Below, one piece after another: positions 43,531 through 52,380 of a stretch of 64,000 nt of DNA. Both the position numbers and the translations under genes were made by a program. Every line of letters begins with the position of its first letter. The first letter of the stretch is position 1. The notes below the pieces were generated by a model. The model worked only from the letters and a program-made list of their open reading frames with translations. It was not told the DNA's origin and searched no databases. The stretch spans positions 1 to 64,000 of the forward strand of contig JAPPNF010000171.1 in the NCBI GenBank assembly GCA_028818755.1, read 5' to 3'. The stretch is from Deltaproteobacteria bacterium. Lineage in GTDB: Bacteria > Desulfobacterota > Binatia > UBA9968 > JAJDTQ01.

Positions 43531-45633
43531 TCATACCTGCACGTGCATCCTGATGTTGCGGTACTCGTCCATCACCGCGGTGTCGCCCGGGCCGACGACG
43601 ATGGTGGTCACCGGGCTCTCGATGATCGCCGCGCCCCGGATCTCCATCCCCGGCTTGACCCGCTCGAAGTCGTAGATGTCCGCGGGAAGGAAGTCCCGTT
43701 CCTGCTCGAAGTAGGCGTCACGCTTCCCCTTGCGGGCGTCGCCGGGGTCCGCGGTGCCCATGGGGTAGCGCTTGATGTTGGGGTGCTGGATCTTGCCCAC
43801 CGCGCGCAGCCGGAAGGTGATGATCTCCTTGCCCGCCTCCCGGTAACCCGACCCCGGGCCGTAGGACTTCTCGTACAGCTCGTCGAAGGCCTGGTCGAGC
43901 CACTGGAAGTCCTCCATGCCCAGCTCGGCGGTCCCCGGTGGCAGCTCGGCGTTGAGCTCGTGGCACTGGAAGCGGTAGCGCATGTCCAGGCTGCGGATGA
44001 CGGCGATCTCCTCGCCCGCGAACCCCATCTTCTCGAGGTCCAGGCGGGCCTTGTCCAGGAGCCCCGCGAAGGTGGCGTTGACGACCTTGGGGTCCGGCGG
44101 ATACACCAGCCGCTCCGCCTTGCCGTACTCGAACACCACGTCCGAGGCCAACAGGCCCAGGCCGCCATGGACCGACGACGTCATGGGCACCACCACCTCC
44201 CGGATCCCCAACTCGGCGGCGTACCGGCCGCAGTGCACCGGCCCGGCCCCGCCCTCCACGAACAGCACGAAGTTCCGGGGATCGTGGCCGCGCTCCACCG
44301 TTGCCCGGCGGATCAGGTCGGCCATCTGCGCGTTGGTAATGCGATAGAGCCCGCTGGCCGCCTCGGTGAGGTTCATACCCAAGGGCTCCGCCACCTTCTC
44401 CCGGATCGCCCGCTCCGCCGCCGCCCGGTCCAGCCGCATGCGTCCGCCCAGGAAATAGTCGGGGTTCAGGTACCCCAGCACCAAGTCGACATCCGAGACC
44501 GTGGGCTCGGTGCCGCCCAGACCGTAGCTCGCCGGCCCCGGCTTGGCGCCCGCGCCTTGGGGCCCCACCTTCATGAGCCCCTTCTCCTCGTCCACCCAAC
44601 CGATGCTGCCGCCCCCCGCGCCGATGGACTCCACCCAGATCTTGGTGGCCAGCACGGCGTGGCGCAGGATCACCGGGCTGTAGTTCTTCTCGATGCGCCC
44701 GTCCCGCACCAGCCCCACCTTGAAGGTGGTCCCGCCCATGTCGGTGACCAGGATGTTGGGCTCGTCGATCTTGTCGCAGAAGTACTGCCCCCCCACCACC
44801 CCTGCCGCCGGCCCGGACTCCACCAGGCCCACACCCCGGCGCACGCACGCGTCGCTGTCGAGCACGCCGCCGTAGGCCTGCATGATGAGCGGAGCGTTGT
44901 GCAGCCCCTTGGCCGACAGGGATTCGCGCAGGTTGGACAGGTACGACGAGATGGTGGGACCGATGTACGAATTGAAGATGGTGGTGATGGTGCGTTCGTA
45001 CTCGCCGAGGTAGGGCGCCACCTCCGAGGAAAGGCTCACGAACAGGTCGGGATGCCGCTTCCTGATCAACTCCTCCAGGGCCCTTTCGTGGCTGTCGTTG
45101 GCAATGGACCACAGGAGCGAGACCGCCACCGCGGTCACGCCCTCGGCCACCAGCCGGTCCACCACGGCCGCCGCCTCGTCGAGGTCCAGCTCCACCACCA
45201 CCGCGCCCTTGTAGTCGACGCGCTCCTTCACCTCCCCTATCAACGTGCGCGGTACCAGAGGGTCCGGCTTGGTCAAGGCGTAGAAATGGGCGGTCTCGGC
45301 CTCGGTGAGCCCCTCGGTCATGCGACCGCGCATCATGTAGATGCTGTCGGCGAAGCCCTTTGTGGTTATGAGCCCGGTCTTCGCCCCCGAGCGGGTAAGC
45401 AAGGTGTTGTCACCCACCGTGCAGCCATGGAAGAACAGCTTGGCGGTGTGCAGCAGCGCCTCCTCGCCGGTCATGCCCAGGTGCTCCGCGGCGTTGCGTA
45501 CCGCGTTAAGAACCCCCAGCGCGAAGTTGTCCGGCGTGGACAACGACTTGCCCACCGTCAGCTCGCCGGCCTCGTCCACCACCACGCAGTCGGTGAACGT
45601 GCCGCCGATATCTACCCCGAGGTTGTACTCCAT
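43531..45633 (-). CDS. hyuA: HyuA/acetone carboxylase beta-like ATPase subunit
   Basis: A 700-residue protein of the hydantoinase A / oxoprolinase family with an actin-like ATP-binding fold: N-terminal YNLGVDIGGTFTDCVVVDE, TDMGGTTFKVGLV in the middle, SIGAGGGSIGWVDE, and a GGAGPVHCGRYAAELG motif. These subunits use ATP to activate cyclic amides (hydantoins, oxoproline) or ketones (acetone/acetophenone carboxylase). I placed the start at 45633, which has GGAG seven bases upstream; an ATG at 45645 adds four residues. The partner HyuB-like gene follows. The gamma-like tail on the partner favours the carboxylase interpretation. Confidence 0.88.
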   Translation of the reverse strand: MEYNLGVDIGGTFTDCVVVDEAGELTVGKSLSTPDNFALGVLNAVRNAAEHLGMTGEEALLHTAKLFFHGCTVGDNTLLTRSGAKTGLITTKGFADSIYMMRGRMTEGLTEAETAHFYALTKPDPLVPRTLIGEVKERVDYKGAVVVELDLDEAAAVVDRLVAEGVTAVAVSLLWSIANDSHERALEELIRKRHPDLFVSLSSEVAPYLGEYERTITTIFNSYIGPTISSYLSNLRESLSAKGLHNAPLIMQAYGGVLDSDACVRRGVGLVESGPAAGVVGGQYFCDKIDEPNILVTDMGGTTFKVGLVRDGRIEKNYSPVILRHAVLATKIWVESIGAGGGSIGWVDEEKGLMKVGPQGAGAKPGPASYGLGGTEPTVSDVDLVLGYLNPDYFLGGRMRLDRAAAERAIREKVAEPLGMNLTEAASGLYRITNAQMADLIRRATVERGHDPRNFVLFVEGGAGPVHCGRYAAELGIREVVVPMTSSVHGGLGLLASDVVFEYGKAERLVYPPDPKVVNATFAGLLDKARLDLEKMGFAGEEIAVIRSLDMRYRFQCHELNAELPPGTAELGMEDFQWLDQAFDELYEKSYGPGSGYREAGKEIITFRLRAVGKIQHPNIKRYPMGTADPGDARKGKRDAYFEQERDFLPADIYDFERVKPGMEIRGAAIIESPVTTIVVGPGDTAVMDEYRNIRMHVQV

Positions 45634-45673
45634 ATGGTTCTCCATGACGTATGGAACTCTGATTGGTTGTGAT

Positions 45674-45728
45674 GGCGCCCTTCGACTTCGCCTGTCCTGA
45701 GCTTGTCGAAGGGCTCAGGACGAACGGG
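45674..45728. repeat. Dispersed palindromic repeat, copy 4
   Basis: Located between the nitrilase-like gene and hyuA. It starts GGCGCCCTTCGACTTCGCC and ends CTCAGGACGAACGGG, with an internal CTGAGCTTGTCGAAGGG unit in the opposite orientation. Confidence 0.85.
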
Positions 45729-45766
45729 ACCTCTGTTGGTGGCAGGCTCGCGCACGGGCCGCCCGC

Positions 45767-46609
45767 TCACCTCCTGATCGCCGCGTACTCGTCGGGTCTC
45801 CGGTCCGTGAAGAAGATCCAGTTCTTGCGCTGGCTCTCCAGCAGGTCGAGGTCCAGGTCCGCCCACACCACGTCTTCCTCGGTGGCGCTGGCGTGCGCGA
45901 CGATCTCGCCGCGCGGGTTGATGATCAGGCTCTCGCCGAAATAGAACTCCGGCGCCCCGCCCCGGTCCACGCCCACCCGGTTGGGCGCCGCCACGTACAT
46001 TACGTTCTCCACCGCCCGTGCGCACAGCAGCATCTCCCAGCGCGAGCGCGCCCTCTGGGTGCTGGTCACCGGCACGCACAACAACTCCGCGCCGTTCAGC
46101 GCGGCGCACCGGGCCGGTTCCGGAAGGTTGCGGTCATAGCAGATGTTGAGGCCGAGCTTGACGCCCAGGTCGGTCTGCACCACCGGGAAGCCCAGGTCCC
46201 CCGGCGCGAAGTAATACTCCTCGCTGCCGCTGGTCCCCACCAGCCGCCCCAGGCCGCTGGGGATCGTGTTCTTGCGGTACTTGGTGAGCCGCTCTCCGTC
46301 CCGGCCGAACACCACCGCGCTGTTGTAGTAGTGGTCCCCTTCCCGCTCGAAGAACGGGTAGACCACCGACAGGCCCGCCTCCCGCGCGATGTTCCGGGCC
46401 TCCGTCACCGACGGACCGTCCTCGGACTCGGCCAGCCGGAAGAACTCCGGGTCGTTGGTGAACGCGGGGTAGATGGTGCTGGCGACCTCGTGAAAGCAGA
46501 CCATGTCCGCGCCCGCCTCGGCGGCGCGCCGCGCCAGCCGACGCACCGCGGCGATGTTCTCCCGCCAATCCACGTTCCCGCTGAACTGTGCGACTGCCAC
46601 CCGCGGCAT
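45767..46609 (-). CDS. Carbon-nitrogen hydrolase (nitrilase superfamily)
   Basis: A 280-residue nitrilase-superfamily hydrolase with the catalytic triad Glu41 (CFHEVAST), Lys113 (YRKNTIPS) and Cys157 (NICYDRNLPE). The pattern is closest to N-carbamoylputrescine / N-carbamoyl amino acid amidohydrolases rather than true nitrilases. GGGAGG precedes the ATG, which lies two bases after the amidase stop. Next to an amidase and HyuAB-like proteins, it may hydrolyse an N-carbamoyl or amide intermediate in the same pathway. Confidence 0.9.
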   Translation of the reverse strand: MPRVAVAQFSGNVDWRENIAAVRRLARRAAEAGADMVCFHEVASTIYPAFTNDPEFFRLAESEDGPSVTEARNIAREAGLSVVYPFFEREGDHYYNSAVVFGRDGERLTKYRKNTIPSGLGRLVGTSGSEEYYFAPGDLGFPVVQTDLGVKLGLNICYDRNLPEPARCAALNGAELLCVPVTSTQRARSRWEMLLCARAVENVMYVAAPNRVGVDRGGAPEFYFGESLIINPRGEIVAHASATEEDVVWADLDLDLLESQRKNWIFFTDRRPDEYAAIRR

Positions 46610-46611
46610 GG

Positions 46612-48063
46612 TTACCTCCCCGCCGGAAGGTCCGGCGTCTTCTTGTACCATCCCGCGGCCCGCTCGTAGGCATGGCCGACCCGCAGGACCGTCTCCTCGT
46701 CGAAGGGCCTGCCGACGATCTGCATGCCGATGGGCAGGCCCGAGGCGGAAAAGCCGCAGCACACGCTGAGGGCCGGCAGCCCGGTCTGGTTGAACGGAAT
46801 CGTGCACAGCGTGAAAAGGTTGCCGCGGCGGTCCGAGAGCCTCACCTCCCGGCCGTCGATGCGGGCGGAGCCCCGGTCCAGCTCCTCGATGGTGGGCGCG
46901 GGAAACGAAATCGTGGGCACCACCATGACCCGGACGCGCTCGAAGGCCCGCTCGAATCCCTCGTAGATGAGCCGCCGCACCCGGTGCGCGGTGTTGACGG
47001 CGCTGCCGGATATGAGCAGCGAGCCGATGAGGTTTCTCAGCATTCCGGGACTGTAGTCCCGGGGCCGGGTACGCAGGTAACGATCGTGGTCCGGCATGTC
47101 CTCCACCCGGGCGATGCAGACCTGCACCGCCGGCAGAAGTTCCATGTGCGGGATCTCCACCTCCTCGGTCTCCACGCCCAGGGAGCCCAGGAACCGCACC
47201 GCCTCGTCGAATACCTGCCGGACCTCGTCGAACATCAACGCGTCGAAATAGCCCCGGACCAGGCCGACCCGAAGCCCGTCCGCCCCGCCGGACAGGCCGC
47301 GCGTGTAGTCCGGCATGGGCACCTCGGCGCAGTACGGATCCCGCGGATCCGCTCCCGCGATGCAGTTGAGGACCAAGGCGCAGTCCTCGACGGTCTTGGC
47401 CAGAACGCCGAAGTGGTTGATGGAGCCCGGTCCCGTGCCGGGCACCCCGCCGGACAGGCTCACGCGCCCGTGGGTGGCCTTCAGGCCGGCGATGCCGCAA
47501 AGAGCCGCGGGGTTGCGGACCGACCCGGCGCTGTCCGTGCCGATGGACGCCAGGCCCAGGCTCGCCGCCACCGCCGCGGCCGAGCCGCCGCTCGAACCGC
47601 CCGTGGCCCGGGTCACGTCCCAGGGATTGCGACTCGGGCCGTAGAACACGTTGTTGGTATGGCTCGACTTGGCCCACTCGTGCATGTGGGTCTTGCCCAG
47701 GATCACCGCGCCCGCCTCCCTGAGCCTGCTCACCACGGTCGCATCATGGTCGGGCTTCCAGTCGGAAAGGGTCTTCGACCCCGCGGTGGTGCGCACGCCC
47801 GCGACCGCGATGTTGTCCTTGATGGAGATGGGAATCCCGTGAAGCGGCCCGCGGTATTGCCCGGCGGCGATTTCCCGGTGCGCCTGCTCGGCCGCGGCAA
47901 ACGCCTGGTCCTTCATCACCATGGCGTAGGCATTCAGGACCGGATTCAACCGCTCGATGCGGGCCAGCACGAGCCTGGTCAATGCCACCGGCGACTGTGC
48001 CCCGCTGCTGATCTCGCGCGAGAGTTGAGAGATCGTGAGCTTTTCGAGCTCGCGCTCGTCCAT
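46612..48063 (-). CDS. Amidase (amidase signature family)
   Basis: A 483-residue amidase of the GatA/amidase signature type. The Ser-cisSer-Lys triad is visible: Lys82 (SIKDNIA), Ser157 (ATGGSSGGSA) and Ser181 (GTDSAGSVRNPA). The end segment ALSVCCGFSASGLPIGMQIVGRPFDEETVL is typical. The start at 48063 has GGAG upstream; the open frame continues further with unconserved sequence. It heads a minus-strand operon: amidase, nitrilase-like, hyuA-like, hyuB-like. No GatB/GatC partners are present, so it is a catabolic amidase rather than the tRNA amidotransferase. Confidence 0.91.
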   Translation of the reverse strand: MDERELEKLTISQLSREISSGAQSPVALTRLVLARIERLNPVLNAYAMVMKDQAFAAAEQAHREIAAGQYRGPLHGIPISIKDNIAVAGVRTTAGSKTLSDWKPDHDATVVSRLREAGAVILGKTHMHEWAKSSHTNNVFYGPSRNPWDVTRATGGSSGGSAAAVAASLGLASIGTDSAGSVRNPAALCGIAGLKATHGRVSLSGGVPGTGPGSINHFGVLAKTVEDCALVLNCIAGADPRDPYCAEVPMPDYTRGLSGGADGLRVGLVRGYFDALMFDEVRQVFDEAVRFLGSLGVETEEVEIPHMELLPAVQVCIARVEDMPDHDRYLRTRPRDYSPGMLRNLIGSLLISGSAVNTAHRVRRLIYEGFERAFERVRVMVVPTISFPAPTIEELDRGSARIDGREVRLSDRRGNLFTLCTIPFNQTGLPALSVCCGFSASGLPIGMQIVGRPFDEETVLRVGHAYERAAGWYKKTPDLPAGR

Positions 48064-48362
48064 TCCGGTCACTCCATCGGAACTTGCAGACCCTGCTACG
48101 GCCACTAAGTGCCTATACGCGGGAGCCCCGATGGAAATCAAGCCCGCACCTCGGTCTCGCTGCGTTGCCGTGCGTTTGCCGGTTGCGGTATCGGGCGATT
48201 GCCGGGTGGCAAGGCGTGCAAATGCCGGACTGTCCGGCTAGTGCATGCGGTGAGGCTGTAGGTGACACCGTCATGATTGACACGTTGCCGTCGTCTTTGA
48301 GAGAGTCGTCCGGTCACTGACGGCTACCGGGCAGGCCGGCCAAGCACAGGAGCATATAGTCC

Positions 48363-49349
48363 ATGGTTGAACGAGATGACAGCGGCTACATCCTCAGGAT
48401 CGCTTCCCATTCGCCGTCCCATCCCTGGTGGCGCATCACTGACGAGCTGGCGGAGGGCCTGAACGGCTATCGCGAAGAGCCGGGGCTGATCTCCAGCGTC
48501 GGCGTCTTCACCGGCCGGTTCGGGCTCGGGTCTCTGGAGAACCCCAAGACCGTGGGAGCGGGACTGGCGGACGTGGGCATCACCAACCCGCCCGTGAACG
48601 CCCGGATGGCCACCGAGGGTATGGGGCTGTTCAACGCCGGCGTCGGCGAGCTGAGGGCCATCGCGCGGTTTCCCGAACCCGACTACATCTTCTGGCTCGT
48701 GGCCGAGGAGCTCGGCATCCGTTCCATGGAGGACATCGTCGCGCGCAAGCCCGCCATGACCCTGTTGTCGGGCCGGGTGGGGCCGACGGGGCCGGACACG
48801 CTCACCTGGACGGTCGAGCAGGTGATGAAGTGGTACGGCTTCAGCTACGAGGACGTGAACTCCTGGGGCGGCCGGGTGCTGTTTCCCGGCCCCGCGGTCG
48901 TCGGCGTGCCCATGGTGCGGCGTGGCGAGGGCAACGCCATCTTCCAGGAGGGCGTTCACGACGAGTCCTGGGAGGAGTTGGCGGAGGCCAGGCCCATGCG
49001 TTGCCTGGAGCTGGACGAGGGGGCGGTCGCGCACATGGAAGATACGTTCGGCTACGACCGGGCCATTATTCCCAGGGGCCGCCTCAAGGGCATCGAGCGC
49101 GACCTCCTGACCCTGAGCTTCGGGGGTTGGCTGCTGTTCTGCCGGGCCGATCTTCCGGACGAGATTGCCTATCTGCTGGCGCGGACGAGCATGGAGCGCA
49201 GGGACCGGATCGCCGCCCCCTACAAGGACCTGCCGCCTCATCTCAGGGACATCGAAGTCCCCATTACGCCGGAACATCTGTGCACCGGATGCGTGGTGCC
49301 GCTGCATCCGGGGGCCGAACGCTACTACAAGGAGTTCGGCTGCCTGTGA
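48363..49349 (+). CDS. TAXI-like TRAP substrate-binding family protein without signal peptide
   Basis: A 328-residue protein resembling TAXI/NMT1-type solute-binding proteins: ILRIASHSPSHPWWRITDELAEGL at the N-terminus, KTVGAGLADVGITNPPVNARMA, and a late YLLARTSMERRDRI helix. Unlike normal TAXI proteins it starts directly at the fold, with no signal peptide or lipobox, and no TRAP permease follows. It may be a cytoplasmic ligand-binding protein or an enzyme derived from the fold. The 299-base gap upstream, shared with the divergent amidase operon, holds no other recognised feature. A dihydropyrimidinase-like gene follows after 34 bases. Confidence 0.7.
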   Translation: MVERDDSGYILRIASHSPSHPWWRITDELAEGLNGYREEPGLISSVGVFTGRFGLGSLENPKTVGAGLADVGITNPPVNARMATEGMGLFNAGVGELRAIARFPEPDYIFWLVAEELGIRSMEDIVARKPAMTLLSGRVGPTGPDTLTWTVEQVMKWYGFSYEDVNSWGGRVLFPGPAVVGVPMVRRGEGNAIFQEGVHDESWEELAEARPMRCLELDEGAVAHMEDTFGYDRAIIPRGRLKGIERDLLTLSFGGWLLFCRADLPDEIAYLLARTSMERRDRIAAPYKDLPPHLRDIEVPITPEHLCTGCVVPLHPGAERYYKEFGCL

Positions 49350-49383
49350 TTCAGTGCCGCCGTACATCCCGAGAGGAGTTGCC

Positions 49384-50853
49384 ATGGAACGTGTCGATTT
49401 GCTGATCAAGAACGGGGACGTGGTCTTTCACGAGGGTTGCCGGCCCGCGAATATCGCCATCAGCAACGAGAAGGTCGTCGCCATCCTCAAACCCGGCTTC
49501 GAGATCGATGCGGCGCGCGTCATCGACGCCGCCGGGAAGCACGTGCTGCCGGGCCTCGTCGACCCCGAGGGGCACCCCGGCCATTCGTTTCCCCTCGACA
49601 TCGACCTCGAGACCGAGTCGCCGGCCGCCGCCGCCGCGGGCGTCACGACCTGGGGCATCCAGGACCCGAGTCCGCGGATGGGAAAGAAGCCGTTCGTGCA
49701 GGACACGCGGCCGGAGGACGTCGTTTCGTTCCACGATGTCATGGACATCGCCATCAAGACCGGCGAGGAAAACTGCATCACGGATTTCTACTTCACGCCG
49801 CAGCTCGAAACCGACCAACAGGCCGAAGAGGTTGGGGAATACGCCGAGAAGTACGGCGTAACGTCCTACAAGTTCTACTGCCACGCCAAGCATCCCGAGA
49901 TCGCCGCCAAGCTTTGGTACGTGTACCGTTCGGGGCTGGCCACGGGCTTCGACGACGGGGTCGTGTACAAGACGCTGGAGAACGTCGCCAGGATCGGGCC
50001 GCCGGGAATCGTCTCCTTCCATCCCGAGAACTTCGAGATCGTCCGGGTCTTCTCCCAGCGCCTGATGGACGCGGGACGAATGGACATGGAGGCCTGGACG
50101 GACCGCTCGCCGGATTTCGTGGAGGCCCACCATGTCCGCCAGTACGCCTACCTGGCCAAGATCACGAAGTGCCCGATGTACGTCCAGCACACGACCACCG
50201 CAGAGTCGTTGCTGGCCATCCGCCAGGCAAAGGACGAAGGCGTGGAGATCTATGCCCAGAGCAACCCCGTGTACCTGTGCCTGCCCGCGGGCACCTGGAA
50301 GATCAACGTGCCGCTCCGGTATCCCGAGACCATGGAGATCCTCTGGGAAGCCTGCAAGAACGGGGAGATCGACTCCCTGGGGTCGGACCATGTGGTCTCC
50401 CACGGCACCCGCGCGGAGATGGAGGTGCCCGGCGACGTGTGGAAGACCACCAGCGGGTTCCCCTCCCGGGTAGAGATGATGCTGCCGTTGATGCTGGACG
50501 AGGGCATCAACGGGGGGAGGATCTCGCTGGAGCGGCTGGTGGAGATGATGTGCGAGGCTCCCGCCAGGATATTCGGGCTCTACCCGCGCAAGGGGTGCCT
50601 GCAGGTGGGTTCGGACGGGGACGTGGTGATCGTCGACCTGAAGCGCAAGGTCACCGTTACCAACGACCTGGTCCACACCCGCCCGGCGTGGACGATTCTC
50701 GAAGGGCGCGAGATGACCGGCTGGCCCGTCATGACGATTCGTCGCGGCGAGGTGCTGACGGAATGGCCGGAAGGCGCCCCCAAGTCCCTGATCACCGCCA
50801 CCAGCAAGGGACAATACATTCCGCGCACGCCGGGAAGCCGTTTCCAGTTCTGA
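49384..50853 (+). CDS. Dihydropyrimidinase/dihydroorotase-like amidohydrolase
   Basis: A 489-residue protein of the hydantoinase/dihydroorotase group. Metal-site residues: Lys163 (TSYKFYC, the position of the carboxylated lysine), His213 (SFHPEN), His269 (VQHTTTAES) and Asp335 (LGSDHV). At the N-terminal site the usual DxHxH reads DPEGHPGH: the first histidine is Glu62, the second His64. This departs from the canonical binuclear centre. GAGGAG precedes the ATG. It lies between a TAXI-like gene and a UbiD-type decarboxylase, probably in one operon. Confidence 0.85.
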   Translation: MERVDLLIKNGDVVFHEGCRPANIAISNEKVVAILKPGFEIDAARVIDAAGKHVLPGLVDPEGHPGHSFPLDIDLETESPAAAAAGVTTWGIQDPSPRMGKKPFVQDTRPEDVVSFHDVMDIAIKTGEENCITDFYFTPQLETDQQAEEVGEYAEKYGVTSYKFYCHAKHPEIAAKLWYVYRSGLATGFDDGVVYKTLENVARIGPPGIVSFHPENFEIVRVFSQRLMDAGRMDMEAWTDRSPDFVEAHHVRQYAYLAKITKCPMYVQHTTTAESLLAIRQAKDEGVEIYAQSNPVYLCLPAGTWKINVPLRYPETMEILWEACKNGEIDSLGSDHVVSHGTRAEMEVPGDVWKTTSGFPSRVEMMLPLMLDEGINGGRISLERLVEMMCEAPARIFGLYPRKGCLQVGSDGDVVIVDLKRKVTVTNDLVHTRPAWTILEGREMTGWPVMTIRRGEVLTEWPEGAPKSLITATSKGQYIPRTPGSRFQF

Positions 50854-50871
50854 GCGACGGAGTGCCGGCGT

Positions 50872-52299
50872 ATGCCCGTGAACGATCTGCGTGACTGGAT
50901 CGACCGTATCGACGCCCTGGGCCAGGTCCGCCGCGTGGCAGGTGCCGGCTGCGACGAGGACATCGGCGCCATTACCGATCTTTACATGGAACGGGTGGGC
51001 CGTCCGGCGCTCCTGTTCGACGAGATACCCGGTTATCCGCCGGGCTTCCGGGTGCTCGCCAACGTCACCACGGCGCCCGAACGGATCGCCGCCGCCCTCG
51101 ACATTCCCCAGGGCCTGTCGCTGAGGGCGATGGTGGAGCATTGCCGCCGGTTCCACGGAGCGTTGCCCGGCATCAAGCCTCGGGTCGTGGACTCGGGTCC
51201 GCTTCTTGAGAACGTGGCCACCGGCGGGGACGTCGACATGCTCCGGTTTCCCACACCCAAGTGGCACGAGGACGACGGCGGCCGGTATCTGGGAACCGGT
51301 TGCGCCGTCGTCATGCAGGACCCGGACTCGGACTGGATCAACGTGGGCTGCTACCGGGTGGCCGTCCACGACCGGAACACCCTGGGCATCATGATCACGG
51401 GGGGCAAGCAGGGGCGTCTCATCATGGAGAAGTACTGGGGCCGGAACGAGGCCTGCCCCGTTGCCGTCTCCTTCGGCCATGATCCGCTGATCTACCTGAT
51501 GGCCGGACTCCATGCCGCCTCCGGGGTCTGTGAGTACGACGTGGCCGGGGGAATACGCGGAGAGCCCGTGGACGTCGTGAGGGGCGAGGTCACGAACCTT
51601 CCGCTTCCGGCGACGGCCGAAATCGCGGTGGAAGGGCACATACCTCCGGGACGATTCGAGCCCGAAGGCCCTTTCGGAGAGTGGACCGGCTACTACGCGG
51701 GGGGCCGCGAGAAACAGCCGGTCATCGAGGTCGCGTCGCTGATGTACCGGGACGACCCGATCATCCTCGGCACCCCGCCGCGCAGACCTCCAAGCGACGA
51801 CACCTACATTTCCAGCTTCCTCGGCAGCTCGGCCATCTGGGAGCAGATGGAAGCGGCGGGTGTCCCCGGCATCCAGGGCGTGTGGAATCACGAGGGTTGC
51901 GGCAGTCAGATGTTCATCACGGTCGCCATTGAGCAAATGTATCAGGGCCACTCGAAACAGGCGGCGATGGCAGCCGCCGGCACCTACGCGGGCTCCTACC
52001 TCAACAAGATGATCGTCGTGGTCGACGACGACATCGACCCCACCGATGCGGACGCGGTGCTGTGGGCCATGTGCACGCGCGTGGACCCGGACTCGGACCT
52101 CGACATCGTGCGCAATGCATGGAGCAGCCCCCTGGACCCAATGTCCTACCCCGCCGACCGCAGGAACCTGAACAAGCGGATGCTCATCGACGCCTGCCGC
52201 CCCTGGAACCAACGGGACACGTTCCCCAAGGTGGCGGAGGCCAGCCCCGCGCTGAAGGAGCGTATCCGCAAACGTTGGCCCGAACTCTGCGACCTCTGA
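50872..52299 (+). CDS. UbiD-family decarboxylase
   Basis: A 475-residue prenylated-FMN-dependent (de)carboxylase of the UbiD family. Conserved segments: DWINVGCYRVAVHDRNTLGIMITGGKQG, AVSFGHDPLIYLMAG, FEPEGPFGEWTGYYAGG with the essential Glu, and a late VDDDIDPTDADAVLWAMCTR. It acts on aromatic, heteroaromatic or alpha,beta-unsaturated acids. No UbiX (prFMN synthase) gene is in the window. It begins 18 bases after the dihydropyrimidinase-like gene and is followed by a molybdenum hydroxylase, which suggests degradation of a heteroaromatic acid. Confidence 0.93.
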   Translation: MPVNDLRDWIDRIDALGQVRRVAGAGCDEDIGAITDLYMERVGRPALLFDEIPGYPPGFRVLANVTTAPERIAAALDIPQGLSLRAMVEHCRRFHGALPGIKPRVVDSGPLLENVATGGDVDMLRFPTPKWHEDDGGRYLGTGCAVVMQDPDSDWINVGCYRVAVHDRNTLGIMITGGKQGRLIMEKYWGRNEACPVAVSFGHDPLIYLMAGLHAASGVCEYDVAGGIRGEPVDVVRGEVTNLPLPATAEIAVEGHIPPGRFEPEGPFGEWTGYYAGGREKQPVIEVASLMYRDDPIILGTPPRRPPSDDTYISSFLGSSAIWEQMEAAGVPGIQGVWNHEGCGSQMFITVAIEQMYQGHSKQAAMAAAGTYAGSYLNKMIVVVDDDIDPTDADAVLWAMCTRVDPDSDLDIVRNAWSSPLDPMSYPADRRNLNKRMLIDACRPWNQRDTFPKVAEASPALKERIRKRWPELCDL

Positions 52300-52380
52300 C
52301 GTTGCAAGGGTACGGCACCTTCGTGCACCACTTGACCCCCTCCCCCGTATCGGCTGTATTGGGCGGACGGAGCGAATGGC

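Noticed and set aside
41269-45633. Plain hydantoin-cleaving HyuAB
   Set aside because: I did not accept this as the only reading because the HyuB C-terminus has a gamma-subunit-like zinc region; the names hyuA/hyuB are kept as family labels only.
41452-45672. A 1406-codon open frame on the plus strand
   Set aside because: It is antisense to the hyuB- and hyuA-like genes, with no recognisable protein sequence and no proper start context.
48277-48282. TTGACA ahead of the TAXI-like gene as a promoter
   Set aside because: No acceptable -10 sequence is found at 16-18 bases, so I did not list it as a feature.
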